Source of the DNA: Malus domestica
Taxonomy: Eukaryota; Streptophyta; Magnoliopsida; Rosales; Rosaceae
DNA length: 64,000 nt
Assembly (NCBI RefSeq): GCF_042453785.1
Contig: NC_091677.1
Span: 5,489,501 to 5,553,500 of the forward strand
Direction: 5' to 3'
Shown: positions 1 through 12,538 of the stretch, piece by piece
Layout of the letters: each line of letters opens with the position of its first letter
Position numbering within the stretch: position 1 is the stretch's first letter
Notes under the pieces: model-generated
What the model was told of the DNA's origin: nothing
Database searches by the model: none
Seen by the model: only the letters and a program-made list of their open reading frames with translations
Made by a program: the position numbers and the translations under genes

Positions 1-1845
1 AGTATATATTGTACGAAAAAATCATTTGTAACAGGAAAACAAAAAATCAATCGATTTTATGAGTTACATTGTATGTATGAGACTTGCAATAGATTTTAGG
101 GTGCATGGGATAGTAAGAAGTTCATATAATTCACCAGAAGAAGGAAGAAAATATTTCATATACTTAATACTGTCGGTTGGGCAGTTATTAATATAACGAA
201 GCTTAAAAATGGGGAACAAAGGGGCAAGAAACTAGGAAGCCGTTAAAGAAATTCTTTAGTTGAACCCTAAAACGTGAGTAATTGGAGAATCAAACAGATG
301 AAGAAGCATGATAAACAAATTGAACATTTTGACATGAAAAATTTTGAATATTAAATACAAGAAACTAAAAATTACCTGTTGGAAATCCCCAAAATCACTT
401 CTATGTCTTGCAGCCCCAATTTGATAGTACGAAACCCAACTGACAAAAAAATAATGAACCGAGGAGCTTTATCTGTTGAGAAATTGAGAGGGCAAGGTTT
501 GAGAAGCAGACATCCGAATTGCATTGATTCGTCCACCTTTAAAACCAAAAGATATTCTTATAATATGGACTCCACTCCATGACTTTTCTCACTCATTTTA
601 GTGGGTATCCAAAAAAACAAATAACTAGCACCACTTTGGTGCCTAAAAAGTAAATAATAAAATTAAAATGCAAAAGAAAAGTATTTTTAAGAAATAAAGT
701 TATTTAATAGACACCAATAGTTGGTATCTCAATTTTGAAGGCCACCGTTATCAACGGCATCCAACTATAAAGACACCAAAAAATACTAAGAGTGCTTGCT
801 TTATGTCTATGGTCACAAATTGCAAATGGTGTGCAAACATCGGTGTCCTATAGCCATAATTCTAATAGTGCTTTTAACTCTAACAAGCCAAGCTCTTTTC
901 ATTTTTCAAATAAATTAAATATTTTTCTGTATGAAAAGACCACTATACCCTTAAATTTGGTGGAAGTGAAGATAGATTTGATGGAAGGACCATTCATGTA
1001 GCTCATGGTTAAGTTAGAGGATGAGACAAACTAATATGAGAGTTCAAAGAAGAAAACTAAATATGGGGTAAAGTTTAGGGACCTTAGCTACCACATACCC
1101 TAATTGATTAGTTATTATTCGGTTTTGATCATTTAAGTATCAATTGCACAGCAAAAACATCACATAAATTAATCATTTAGCAATTAAAATCTATATTTCA
1201 TTATTTCGTCCAAAATCAGCCACCAGATTAGCCAGTGGCTTTGCCAACTTTTTATAGCCAACCTTCAATCTTATTAGTTAGTTGAAGACATGAATTTTTG
1301 TTGCTGTAGTATTATCTTAATTCATTGCGTTTGGTCCCAATTTATTGGTTTCTGACTTTCACTCATGAAAAAAAGGGGCATAAGGTTTCAGTTTTAATAT
1401 TTTACATACTGAAGTTTTAGAGTTTGTTTCAAAATCATAAGAATATGTAGTTGAATTCATAGGGGGTGTGTAAACTTAAAAAAAAAAAATCATTTTAAAT
1501 TGTTCATTTTTTCATTTTCTGCGTTTCTACCCTCATAATTCTTCACTCAATTTCTATTGATTGAACATAGCTTTGAGGTTTCAATTAATAAAATTTATTT
1601 GTACCATCGAGCTTTCTATCTTCTAAATATCTTTGCATATTTAGAAAACTATTTCACAAGGTGAATCCAACCACCCAACTTTGAATATCCTAACTTCGTC
1701 CATGCTTATGTCACGTAAGTCATTCTCCTTAAGGTGACTCAATTCTTAAACATATTTTATGTCAAATCTTAAACCTTGTAAAACACATATATGTTTAAAA
1801 AGAATATTTATATAGAACTGGCAGAAATGCAGGGATGTACCCTTC
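1..1845. other. AT-rich intergenic DNA
   Basis: No gene is supported. The few open stretches (about 67-69 codons near 379-582 and 792-1001) lack recognisable domains and coding character. Between about 620 and 850 there is a cluster of short inverted words (GGTGCC/GGCACC-like, ACACCAA/TTGGTAT, and a perfect CCGTT-ATC-AACGG palindrome near 745) that may be the worn end of a DNA transposon. The family could not be assigned. Confidence 0.5.
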
Positions 1846-2669
1846 ACATAAAACACATAACTCAACATGAATGAAACAGAATACAGCACTTATCACCCCT
1901 TCGTCGCTTGATTGCCGTTAAATAGGTAAATCAGTTGCTCAAACCCTAACTGCACTATCAATTTCTTCATTCATTCTTCTTGTATTTAACTGTAGAAGTT
2001 TTGAACCAAACCTCCATGGACATGTACAGAAGCTTCTAGGGTTTTGTATCTTCACTGTTTTGCCTTTGATGTTTTATTTAATTTTTATTTCTTTGTCATC
2101 TTTTTGTCTATGTCATTTATCTATGTTATAGTGCCTATATACAATGATCTTATCCACTTCTATATTGGAAAATTTGGCCATTTATATTTTTCATTTTATG
2201 AACTGAAATAGCTTGTATTGTTAAGGATCCAAAGTTGACTTTTATAAGCAAAATACCACTGCCTTTTAGCAACACTTTAATTATTTTAATTATCTTAATA
2301 TCATGAAATAATATAAAAGTTAGGATTAAAATAAAAGTTAAAGATGAAGATATAATTTTAAAAAACCATCACATAATGATGAAAAGTTCATGAATTAACT
2401 GGGTGAGAACTACAACGAACGGAGCCACTCTACGTTCTTCAAAGGAGAGACAAACATTAACAAAAGAAAAAAGAAACGAAAACCGAACAAGTGTGAAGCA
2501 CACACCCAACTGAGAGCTTGACAACTTCCCTGCAACTGAGACGCCGAGGGGCTAAAGCTCCCTTTGTTGCAAACAAGAAATTAAAACAAACCACTAAAAA
2601 AGCTGTCCAATAAGAGGCTCCAAAGTTCCCTAAAACCCAAAAAGTTCAAGAACTAAATGTGAAAACGCT

Positions 2670-3097
2670 TCATTTGTTCATGCCGGTGGCGTTCTTGACG
2701 GCATCGGCAGCTCCCTGTGCCTTGGCCTGCATGTTCTGGCCAGCATCCTGCATTGTTTCCTTGGCAGACTGGGCAGCATTGTTAGCCTTGTCCATCATTC
2801 CACTGGCCTTCTCCTGTCAAATCCCAAATCATCCAATACAACACACACACCTCAATCTCAATGCACAATCAATATTAAAGCAAAAGAAAACGTAACGAAA
2901 AACTGTTATTGACGCTCCAAAATAGTCGATCATGCACTAGAATCATAAGAACAAAGAAGAAACGAGTACATTATACATGACTATTTTAAAACGCTCGGAA
3001 CATTTCCAAACGAAAAATGGAGATAAGTGAGGGTTACCTGAGCTTGGCCCTTGGCCTCTCCAGCGTGGTAGCTCATCTTCTGGGAGTTGTCGGCCAT
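2670..3097 (-). CDS. KIN1/COR6.6-like small LEA protein, tandem copy 1
   Basis: The predicted protein has 67 residues from two exons: 3097-3038 (20 codons, ending before GTAACC) and 2813-2670 (47 codons plus TGA, after a TTTGACAG acceptor). It starts MADNSQKMSY and ends KNATGMNK. It is hydrophilic and rich in Ala, Lys, Gln and Gly, with no signal peptide or membrane segment. The repeated QAK/EKA...AAQSAKE pattern is that of the Arabidopsis KIN1/KIN2/At3g02480 group, whose members are 66-68 residues and are induced by cold, drought and ABA. These are thought to be disordered or amphipathic-helix cytosolic protectants. The protein differs from tandem copy 2 at only one residue (His11 here, Gln11 there). 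The two-exon structure and length fit a complete gene. Confidence 0.9.
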
Positions 3098-3203
3098 TTT
3101 CTTCTAGTTGGAAATTGGAGAAAAAGAACACTTTGAAATCGATTGAAGTTCTTAGAGATGGTAGTTGATTTGTTTGATGATGAAATACTCACAGTCGGAT
3201 AGG

Positions 3204-3243
3204 TTTATATAGGGTTTTGGACCACCTGAATGCTCGACACGTG
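3204..3243 (-). promoter_or_regulatory. Promoter of LEA copy 1: TATA box and G-box/ABRE
   Basis: On the minus strand TATATAAA lies at 3211-3204, about 107 bases upstream of the start codon. A palindromic CACGTG (in ACACGTGTC) lies at 3238-3243. The ACGTGTC core is the classic ABRE bound by ABF/AREB bZIP factors. A second site, intact in copy 2, reads CCATGTGTAG here at 3301-3310. Confidence 0.7.
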
Positions 3244-4692
3244 TGATGCCACGCGTAAGTCACTCGCAGACTTCCTCTGAGTTATTGTTCTGGGGACCAA
3301 CCATGTGTAGCGTTATTACTGGGGGTGGGCCTTTTGACCAGGAAGCTATTTTTCTCCAGCGGTAGTTGCTAACTTCCTGTTCTTAGGGCTTTGACAGTTT
3401 CATCCCAAAGGGATCAATATACCACTATATATATTTTTTTTTCAAAAAAGAAAATAGTGGTATTGATATATTATTTTGATAATAATTTCATCAATGGGAG
3501 ATTGAAAAACCAAACTTTAGTTTATCAACGCACCTCTTTTATTATAAAAATTCACCATTGTCTCTTAGTACATCACTCGTGTAATTGTCACGTGATGCAT
3601 AATTGTCAGTAAAATCACGTCACAACCCATCAAATATTAATACTTATAGTTTCTAATGTCCTGAGTTTCCAATTCATAGAAACACAAGCTAAGGTTCTCC
3701 AAAACTTAAACGAGAACATTTCAATTTTCAAACAAATACATGAATGTCTAATCAAAACACGAATTACATAAAGCACATAACTCAACATGAATGAAATAGA
3801 ATACAACACTTATCACCCTTTCGTCGCTTGATTGTCGTTAAATATAGCCGTTAAATAGGTAAATCGGTTGCTCAAACCCGCACTGCACTATCAATTCCTT
3901 CATTCATTTTTCTTGTATTTAACTGTAGAAGTTTTGAACCAAACCTCCATGGACATGTACATAAGCTTCTAGGGTTTTGTATCTTCACTTCATTATTATT
4001 TCTTTTTTGTGGGTTTTCATTTCTTCCTCCTCCATCTTTTGTCTGTTCACTGTTTTGCCCTTGGTGTTTTATATAATTTTTAATTCTTTGTCATCTTTTT
4101 GTCTATGTCATTTATCTATGTTATAGTGCCTATATACAATGATCTTATCCACTTCTATATTGGAAAATTTGGCCATTTATATTTTTCATTTTATGAACTG
4201 ACATAGCTTGTATTGTTAAGGATCCAAAATTGAGCTTGTATTGTTAAGGATCCAAAATTGACTATTATAAGCAAAATACCACTGCCTTTTAGCAACACTT
4301 TAATTATTTTAATTATCTTAATATCATGAAATAATATAAAAGTGAGGATTAAAATAAACGTTAAAGATGAAGATATAATTTTAAAAAGCCATCACATAAT
4401 GATGAAAAGTTCATGAATTAACTGGGTGAGAACTACAACGAACGGAGCCACTCTACCTTCTTCAAAGGAGAGACAAACATTAACAAAAGAAAAAAGAAAC
4501 GAAAACCGAACAAGTGCGAAGCACACACCCAACTGAGAGCTCGACAACTTCCAAGCAACTGAGACGCCGAGGGGCTAAAGCTCCCTTTGTTGCAAACAAG
4601 AAATTAAAACAAATCACTAAAAAAGCTGTCTAAGGAGAGGCTCCAAAGTTCCCTAAAACCCAAAAAGTTCAAGAACTAAATGCGAAAACGCT

Positions 4693-5120
4693 TCATTTGT
4701 TCATGCCGGTGGCGTTCTTGACGGCATCGGCAGCTCCCTGTGCCTTGGCCTGCATGTTCTGGCCAGCATCCTGCATTGTTTCCTTGGCAGATTGGGCGGC
4801 ATTGTTAGCCTTGTCCATCATTCCACTGGCCTTCTCCTGTCAAATCCCAAATCATCCAATACAACACACACACCTCAATCTCAATGCACAATCAATATTA
4901 AAGCAAAAGAAAACATAACGAAAAACTGTTATTGACGCTCCAAAATAGTCGATCATGCACTAGAATCATAAGAACAAAGAAAAAACGAGTGCAATATACA
5001 TGACTATTTTAAAACGCTCGGAACATTTCAAAACGAAAAATGGAGATGAGTGAGGGTTACCTGAGCTTGGCCCTTGGCCTCTCCAGCTTGGTAGCTCATC
5101 TTTTGGGAGTTGTCAGCCAT
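4693..5120 (-). CDS. KIN1/COR6.6-like small LEA protein, tandem copy 2
   Basis: The exons are 5120-5061 (20 codons) and 4836-4693 (47 codons plus TGA), with the same splice positions as copy 1. The 67-residue product is identical to copy 1 except Gln11. Exon 2 differs only by synonymous changes, which suggests purifying selection or gene conversion after a recent duplication. It is a cytosolic stress protein of the same KIN/COR6.6 group. Its promoter keeps two G-boxes where copy 1 keeps one, so induction strength may differ. Confidence 0.9.
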
Positions 5121-5226
5121 TTTCTTGTTGTTGGAAATTGGAGAAAAAGAACACTTTGAAATCGATTGAAGTTCTTAGAGATGGTAGTTGATTTGCTTGA
5201 TGATGAAATACTCACAGTAGGATAGG

Positions 5227-5330
5227 TTTATATAGGGTTTTGGACCACCTGAATGCTCGACACGTGTGATGCCACGCGTAAGTCACTCGCGGACTTCCTC
5301 TGAGTTATTGTTCTGGGGACCAACCACGTG
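5227..5330 (-). promoter_or_regulatory. Promoter of LEA copy 2: TATA box and two G-boxes
   Basis: TATATAAA lies at 5234-5227 (minus). CACGTG cores lie at 5261-5266 and 5325-5330, the second in a CCACGTGTCGCG context. Two ABRE-like sites about 64 bases apart are typical of ABA-responsive promoters. The second site is disrupted in copy 1. Confidence 0.68.
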
Positions 5331-5795
5331 TCGCGTTATTACTTGGGGTGGGCCTTTTGACCACGAAGCTGTTTTTCTCCAGTGGTAGTTGCTAACTTCC
5401 TGTTCTTAGGGCTTTGACATTTTCATCCCAAAGGGATCAATATACCACTATATATATATTTTTTTTTTCAAAAAAGAAAATAGTGGTATTGATATATTAT
5501 TTTGATAATAATTTCATCAATGGGAGATTGAAAAACCAGACTTCAGTTTATCAACGCACCTCTTTTATTACAAAAATTAACCATTGTCTCTTAGTACATC
5601 ACTTGTATAATTGTCACGTGATGCATAATTGTCAATAAAATCACGTCACAACCCATCAAATATTAATACTTATAGTTTCTAATGTCCTGAGTTTCCAATT
5701 CATAGAAACACAAGCTAAGGTTCTCTAAAACTTAAACGAGAACATTTCAATTTTCAAACAAATACATGAATATCTAATCAAAACACGAATTACAT

Positions 5796-6700
5796 AAAAC
5801 TGTGTTACACGAATACGTCTTTAAAAAAATCCTTCAACATGAATGATCGTGTCACTTCACTTAAGAATCTAAAGATGCAAAAATATCGCACTCGACCCAT
5901 GTATAGTGGGCCAATCGGCCCATCCACCCCCTCATGAAATGAAGCTTGAAAAACTTTTGGAAAATAGAAAATAAAGGGGAAGAGAGTAAACTTCAAAAAT
6001 ATTATGGGAGTCCCTGATATTTTCAAAATTTACACTACAAGCACATTAAATTTATCAATTTATATTCCCGCCACACCCACCAGAAAAAAGCCACCCTAAG
6101 GATCCAGAGGGCCGAAAATAGCCCGAAAATTGTCTCCAACCGAGGACCAGACTCAAGATCTCTTGGACCCCATTGGACAAAAAAAGGTCAAGGGGCCAAC
6201 TGGCTGGCCATCTTCAGCCAGCCAACCAACCCGCTGGCTAGCCCAATTTCTTTTTTTTTTCCATTTGCCCAGTCCACATTTGGGTTTAGGGCTTAGGTTT
6301 TTTTTGTCCCAGCCTATTTTTTGTTTTTTTATGCCCAGTCCACTTTTTTATTTTTTTTATTTGACGTTTTTTTTTTAATTTCTAATTTTTTCCTACATCA
6401 TTTCTCACATATTTTTTACAATTTCATACTATATTATCTCATTTTATTTTAATTCTTCGCATTTCATACTATAGCCATTTGACTCTCGGTTTGATACGAT
6501 TTTTTGTGACAAGGTTAAAACGAGACTTATGACCCTCAGTTGAAGATGATAAAAAATATGACACTGTATTGTTCATTAACATATTAATTTATTAGAGCAT
6601 CAAAAGGCTCGTTTGAGTCTCAGTTGGAGTTGGAGATGGCCTAAGCCCAAGTCGTAGCCAGACAAAAAGCCCTCAAGGCGCAACCCACGGCTGCAGCAGC
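5796..6700. other. Intergenic DNA, possible worn MITE
   Basis: No gene is visible. The right part, near 6590-6655, carries the phrase 'ggagatggcctaag' next to a Leu/Ser-rich nonsense stretch. The left part, near 6100-6150, has 'attgtctccaaccgagga'. These two edges resemble the 'ggccatctccaacc' ends seen on some plant MITEs, but the arms are too decayed to define. Confidence 0.35.
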
Positions 6701-6800
6701 CTCCTTCTCCCTCTCCATTCCATACGTGCAATCACCTCAGCTCTAAAGTTTTCAACTTTCTGTATATTTTTGTTCGTTCTTCTCCGCCCAAAAAACCCTT

Positions 6801-6843
6801 TTCTTCTTCTTCTTCTTCTTCTTCTTCTTCTTCTTCTTCTTCT
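6801..6843. repeat. (CTT)n microsatellite upstream of the RRP7 gene
   Basis: About 14 near-perfect TTC/CTT triplets lie 145-187 bases before the predicted start codon, probably in the 5' leader or core promoter. CT-rich tracts in that place are common in plant housekeeping genes. Confidence 0.85.
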
Positions 6844-6987
6844 GCTTCTGCATTAGTTTCCAGCAGATTTACAGATAAGAAGAGAGGAGTCTGAGGAGTA
6901 GGAAAGTCGGGTACTTGAGATAATTGGGAACCGGGTTCGTTACAACCCGAAACGAGCACGGCTTTCTAATCTGCACACTCTGAGTCA

Positions 6988-9983
6988 ATGAAAAAGATGG
7001 GAACGAAGGACAAGAAGAAGATCCATAAGAACAAGAAGGTTGCCCAGCCAACTTTGGAGCTTGTTGAAATGGGTTTGTCACTTCTCATATGATCAAAAAA
7101 GTTATATTTTTCTCTTACCGTTTTAGTTTGCTTCTAACTTGGGTTTTTGAAATTTTTTGTGTTGAAATTGGAATTAAGTTTCTGGGTGGTTTGAACCTAA
7201 AAACTAATTGTTGAGGAAATTTGATTTAGATGATGAATAATATGATATAAAATAGATGCTATATACTTTGGGAAATTGAAGAACTATGCATTTAAAATGT
7301 AGTGGATGTATGTATAATTGTTCAATGTTCATCATCATGGAGGCAAAAACCTATTTGATAATTGGATTTGGCAGTATTTGGCTCCCTGTATCTGTATTGA
7401 TACGGCGAAGAGTTTTACCAAGTTGTGATTTTGTAGTTTTTATCTGTTTCCAGATAAAAAATTAGGATCTGCAGAGATTAGAAAGAGAAAAAGGGCAAAG
7501 GAAAGCGATGCTGATTCTCGAAAGGTTGTTCATGTCTCTATTGAAGGTACATTGGATTTATGTTTCTCATGTGTTAAGTGCATTGTTAGGGGTATAGATT
7601 TGGATTGAACTCAATGTTCTCCGTTTGCTTTTGTTGTTTCAGTAGATAATTCAGCCAAACCAGCCAAGGATAAGAAAAAGGCAAAACTAACGAATAAAAG
7701 GAAAATAAAGAATGCGAAGAACTATGAAGCTATGGAAGGCAAGAATGATCATCCAAATACGGACACTGATGATGATTTTCATGAAATAAATGGTAAGTTG
7801 CTACTAGTTGGGTAGCATTATACTGTAATAGTTTTCAGGGGAACCACAGTTATTGTGTAATTTGTTAACGGTGTCCTGGTGCATTCAAGTACCTTTTGGG
7901 GGGTGAATACTGAAAATTTACAAATTTCCAAAATCTTGCCTGTCTGTTTTTTGTTTTGCTTTATATGTTAGTCGGAGTTGTTTTCTTGTTTTCTTTTTCT
8001 CTAACCTAAGGTCTCTGCTTCCAATTTTCTTTCTCAAGCTGTATGGAAATGCACGTATGCTTTCGAAGTGTCGACCATAGAATCCTTTCCTGCTTTTAAC
8101 TTAATTAAGATAATTTTCTTTCTATTAGATGATGGAGTTGCCGATCAGAGCCCATTTGAAACTCAGGAAGAGATTGAAATTGGTGAAGTGCTCACTGAGG
8201 CTGGTAAGGAACCAAAATTGGAAATTATGAATAAGTGGCAGCTTTTGTTTGATCTGAGCAGAGTCATTGGATGATATTTTTATTGCAATTACTTATAAGG
8301 TCAAGTGCTCATTGAGGTTCTCTCTTTATTGTAGGTAAGTCAAAGAAAGCTAAGAAAAAGAAAAAGAAGGATCGTAATTCATTAGAGTTTGTGAAGTCAC
8401 TTGACGAGGAAGTAGAAGCTGGTCAGGAGAAGAGCTCAAAAGGGATATCAGGTATGATTCTTGAATTTGAAACATTGCTTTGTATCCAAGTTATCACTAT
8501 TTCATTGCAATCAGTACTTTTCTACTTTTTAGTAATGATAAATTGTCGATGTAGGTGTACCCAAGAAAGCTTCAAGAAAGAAAAAGAAGGATCTTGATTC
8601 GTCAAAGTCTAAGAAGACACTGGAAAGGGAAGTAGAAGCTGATCAGGCTGATGTTTACCTTATTTCTTCTGGGGATGAGGACTCTTCGAAAGGAATGAAA
8701 AGTATGAATTACTGAATTCAAACTACTCGTTGGTATATATTTTCATATTCTAAAGCCAACAAACCTATTCATAAGTAAATACCTATGGATGATAAGCTTC
8801 AAATTATTTGATTTTACAAAATTCAACAGATGTGATATTAATTTCCTTTTTTATACTGTACTCCTCTTATTGAGAATTTCTGAATCCTCAGAATGGATTA
8901 TGGAATACCATCAAAGTAGACCTGGGTTGAAGGTACTGCAGCAAAGAATTGATCAGTTTATGGTTGAACATGATGAAAAACTGGAACAGGTAATTTTCCT
9001 CTTCCATGCTTCAAATACCATGCAACTGGAGTATTCAAACCAGCCGTTCGGACTTTCGCTCTTTATAACACTGTTCATACTGTCTTAAGTGACATATTTG
9101 CACATGCTTGAAGATCTATAAAAAACGGTTTCGTGTATGATGAGTGATCTATAAACACATATGGTATTAGCTGATGGGCTTGATCTATTGTTTTCCTTGT
9201 TTTGAATTTTGGCCCGCATACTTATTTCTTCATGGAAGTATGCTACATATTCCTGCCTCTGATCTCTCTTCACATATGCCCATGTAATGTGGGAATGTGT
9301 AATCTATATTTTATTGGTATTGTGTGGTTCGTGTATGTCCATCTGTTTATATTCACTGTGCGTAACTTTCCAGTTGATCAAATGTGTACTAGTTCACATA
9401 TATGCGTGGCACATGCAGGAAAAGAAAGAGAAAGAAGCCCGTGCTGCAGACGGAGGATGGACAGTTGTTGTACATCATAAAGGAAGGAAGAAGACCACGG
9501 ATTCTGAGAGTGGAATTACAGTAGGATCTGTTGCCCAGGCTGCTTTGGAGGACAAGGTGGCCAAGAAGAAGCGCACAGAAGTTGTTGGGCTAGATTTTTA
9601 CCGGTTCCAAAGGAAAGAAGCTCAGAGAAACGGTATGTTAATCTTACATATAAAGTTAATCTTGTGTTAACCTGAAAAACCACACGACATAGATGAAATG
9701 TTGCATATGCTGAAAAGCACTCCCATTATGAGCATGCAGTGGCATATTGCATATGCTTATGTTGTCAGTTTCCGATGAATTTTATTTTCATACGTTACAC
9801 ATGAAATAGTTTTGATTTTGGGAAGAGTATTATATGTAGTCTTGTTGCTTAAAGTTGTGCAAATACAGCAAAGCGCTAATAGGATATGTCCCTGCAGAAA
9901 TTATGATGCTCCAGAGCAAATTTGAGCAAGATAAAAAGCGGATACAGCAGTTAAGAGCGGCTAGGAAGTTTCGACCTTACTGA
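6988..9983 (+). CDS. RRP7: RRP7-family ribosomal RNA-processing protein
   Basis: Nine exons give 354 residues: 6988-7072, 7454-7546, 7643-7792, 8129-8203, 8335-8451, 8555-8701, 8892-8989, 9419-9632 and 9898-9983. All junctions are GT-AG, most in phase 1, and the frame closes at TGA. The N-terminal two-thirds is Lys-rich and low complexity (KKKIHKNKK, KKAKKKKKK), typical of nucleolar proteins. The last ~120 residues form the RRP7 domain: a helix around WIMEYHQSRPGLK, then DGGWTVV (W269), the conserved GLDFYRFQ and the C-terminal RKFRPY. RRP7 proteins act in small-subunit (18S) pre-rRNA processing in the nucleolus. The two small Lys-rich exons 5 and 6 resemble each other and look like an internal exon duplication. 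The start is the first Met after the CTT tract; Met4 is an alternative. Confidence 0.88.
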
Positions 9984-11006
9984 ACGCCTGAAAGTTTGTC
10001 CGAAGAAAAGCCAGGAATCAATTGTTCTTGTTCATAATGTTGAGACATGAGTAGTACAATGCATGCTGCATAACAGTATTGCACCCCGTATTTATTTTTC
10101 CGTTTGTTTCATCAAACGTAATTGATATCCATGGCGATTCTTTTTCTACCAGAGAATGCACATTCTTCATACATTAAGCTACGGATTATCGAATGGCAAT
10201 GACATATTCGCTATTTTTAGACAAATTGGCCTCTGCTCCCTTTTCTGTCTTCCTTGATGCCTTTTGGCTTTTTCCTTTTAGGTCAAATCTGGCGTTCCTT
10301 GGATTTGTGCAAATCGAATGCCCGATGCCCAACAAATTTCTACCCAAAACAAGAAGCTTCGAAGCGAGGATGCTTCCTTGAGGAAGAGATTATTAGTCCT
10401 CACCCGTTTATATTCGTTGGTTTTCATGTTATGTTTATATTCGTTTCGTGTTCATGTTGTGTTTATCTTCGTTTCATGTTCATGTCAACCCAAAGATCGT
10501 ACGTTTTAAATCGTAGGTCTAATATTCATGTCCCAAAGATCGTCCGTTCTTTGAGACCTAAGTCATTTTCGAGACGTGAATAAATTACTGTCACTAAATT
10601 TACTGTCACCGTAGCGTCTCAGACCATTAATATGACCTGATTCACATACGAACATGTGATGATGATCCCTTGATTCTTTTCTAATTGGAAGAACCAAAGG
10701 TACTAAACCAATACTTAATAAATAGCATAATCCGTAGTCAGAACACAGAAATTATATAGATAACAATAACATTCATCTTATAGAGAGATAAAAAGGTAGA
10801 ACAACAAAGACTCCTGCATCCAGGAAGTCTGAGAACGACGACGGATCTCGGCTCCGGTTTATTGACAATATCAAAAACTAAAACAGCAGCGACACAGCAA
10901 GCTGCATATCATAATACTAATACCCTACTATAATTGCAACATAACCCCACAGTCACATTTGTTTTTTCATTTATTTATTACTACTAAAAACACGAACAAT
11001 AGAACG
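9984..11006. other. Convergent intergenic region (RRP7 and SAMDC 3' ends)
   Basis: This region holds the 3' untranslated regions of the two convergent genes. Open stretches near 10193-10583 have no domain and contain simple repeats of a 'gttcatgtt(g/a)tgtttat' type. No separate gene is supported. Confidence 0.6.
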
Positions 11007-12131
11007 CTAGATCTCGGCCAGATCTATCTCTTCAACTTCCTCGTCCTTCTCGTCCTCGCTCCAGCAGCACTTCAGAATCGACCTTGGAGACTGCGAACCA
11101 GAATCATCCTTGACAAAGCTGTGGTAGATGATTGCACCACCCAGGCCTAGACCCTCATAGCTGCTTCCTCCGCAGCAGTATCCCCTTAAGTCCAGAGGGC
11201 ACTTAGCATCAAGATCTTCGCCTGCGGTGCTGGTGGTGTGCAAGGCTACAGAGAACTCAGCTGGTTTGAAGCAATCCAGAACCCTGTAAAGCAGCTGGGT
11301 CAAGTTCACATCATTGAAATTATATCCCACTGTTTCAAAGCTAGCGTAGCTGAAACCGTCTTCTGGTGTCACGTGGATCGTAGAAACTGCATTCCCTTCA
11401 ATTGAGTTCATGGAGTAACCGCAAGGTTCGAACTCAAAGTCGCATATATCAGATTGTGGGAGGATCTTCCTGATGCCAGATTCTTCGGTCATACCAGCAG
11501 CTGAACTTGCATCGGATTTGTAAAACACAGAAGCCCTCTTCCTGTCTAGACCGGTCATGCACATCTCCAGTGTGTAGGTCGGGCCTGTTTGACGTGAACC
11601 CCACAATAAGCTTGCCAGCTCCGCCGATGCAGAGTAAATATGCCATTTCTGAGTTTTGTCAGGGCTTCCCATAACATATGCCTTGCTTGCCAAACCAAGC
11701 TTGCTAAAATGGCCGTCAAGTACAGCTACTTCCTCGGAAAAGCTACGATGAGGAGAGGGCTGAGCACCAGGAAAGATAAAGCTCCCACGAGAGTACCTCA
11801 CAGATTTTACAGCTAGAGAGAGGGTATCAGCCAACTTGAGGATGGCAGGGATTGATCGAAGCAATTTCGTTGTGCCACAGGTTTTGATGATCACTTTGTA
11901 AGGGTACACAAACAGGCTTGACTCGGATAGGACGTAAGAGTCGAGATCATCATTTGACAGTGAAGAAACAATGGTGCACTCAGCTGGTGTCAGAATCTCA
12001 TCTATTTGAGCTTTCGATAGAGAACGAAGACCCATGCCTTTAGGGTCAGCGAACAGTCCAGGCTCGAAGAAAGAGACCTCGAGCCTCTTTTCATACCCTT
12101 CGAATCCAATTGCAGAGACCGGTACAGCCAT
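11007..12131 (-). CDS. SAMDC: S-adenosylmethionine decarboxylase proenzyme
   Basis: A single uninterrupted coding exon gives 374 residues, close to the usual plant length of 355-375. The enzyme decarboxylates S-adenosylmethionine to supply the aminopropyl group for spermidine and spermine. The proenzyme cleaves itself to give a pyruvoyl cofactor. The conserved [12 protein letters not shown] motif is at 66-77, with the predicted cut between Glu70 and Ser71. The [16 protein letters not shown] stretch, the plant AdoMetDC 'PEST' signature, is present near residue 250. The acidic C-terminus ([13 protein letters not shown]) is ordinary for the family. All introns lie in the 5' leader, as in Arabidopsis SAMDC genes. 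Polyamines control translation through the two uORFs listed separately. No damage is visible. Confidence 0.97.
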   Translation of the reverse strand: MAVPVSAIGFEGYEKRLEVSFFEPGLFADPKGMGLRSLSKAQIDEILTPAECTIVSSLSNDDLDSYVLSESSLFVYPYKVIIKTCGTTKLLRSIPAILKLADTLSLAVKSVRYSRGSFIFPGAQPSPHRSFSEEVAVLDGHFSKLGLASKAYVMGSPDKTQKWHIYSASAELASLLWGSRQTGPTYTLEMCMTGLDRKRASVFYKSDASSAAGMTEESGIRKILPQSDICDFEFEPCGYSMNSIEGNAVSTIHVTPEDGFSYASFETVGYNFNDVNLTQLLYRVLDCFKPAEFSVALHTTSTAGEDLDAKCPLDLRGYCCGGSSYEGLGLGGAIIYHSFVKDDSGSQSPRSILKCCWSEDEKDEEVEEIDLAEI

Positions 12132-12288
12132 CTCGATTTAAGTAAGCAAATGAGGTGCAGCAGCAGATGAAATGACAAGCGAGGGAACGAGAGAGCGAGA
12201 GAAGTAGGGAAAAGAAATAGACTATAATAACTAGAGTAAGATTGCTGTATTAATGATCGCACGGGGTTATGTTGGGACTTAACACAAG

Positions 12289-12538
12289 TCAGGATGGCTT
12301 TCGAACGCACTGCACACAGAACAATACAATATAATTTTAGAAGGAAGTCCATACAAAACAATCGAGGAATTACAAGCACCATGAAACACACAGTAAAACA
12401 TACGTTAGAGTAAGCAGCTGATCTGAATTTCTTGATTCCACCGTGAGGCCTGACGTCTTCAATGCTGTAACCGAGGGGAGCTTCGTAGAATGATGATTTA
12501 CTACTACTAGAATCCTTTTTGCCACCTTTTGACTCCAT
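12289..12538 (-). CDS. Conserved small uORF of SAMDC (51 residues, spliced)
   Basis: The peptide is encoded in two pieces, 12538-12404 (45 codons, ending ...AAYSN before GTATGT) and 12309-12289 (CVRKPS then TGA, after GTGCAG). It contains the hallmark of the plant AdoMetDC uORF: YEAPLGYSIEDVRPHGG followed by KKFRSAAYSN. In the family this peptide stalls ribosomes when polyamines are high and so represses the main ORF, which starts 157 bases downstream. The C-terminal C-x-RKPS is essential in that model; I recall CARKPS as usual, whereas Val replaces Ala here. The intron splits the uORF just before this tail, so retention would change the regulatory C-terminus. Confidence 0.95.

Larger units (their letters stand above)
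1846..3771. repeat. Tandem segmental duplication, unit 1 (carries LEA gene 1)
   Basis: This stretch, from the 'acataactcaacatgaatg' motif to the 'aaaacacgaattacataaa' motif, is repeated nearly base for base in 3772-5795. The unit carries a whole LEA gene with promoter and both flanks. By eye only a few percent of positions differ, plus small indels, so the duplication is fairly recent. The borders are approximate to about 10 bases. Confidence 0.9.
3772..5795. repeat. Tandem segmental duplication, unit 2 (carries LEA gene 2)
   Basis: Direct repeat of 1846-3771. It is about 100 bases longer, because of small internal duplications (a repeated 'gttaaata' stretch near 3836-3860 and a repeated 'gcttgtattgttaaggatcc' near 4205-4255) and an inserted CT-rich stretch near 3990-4045. 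After about 5795 the copies no longer match. Confidence 0.88.
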
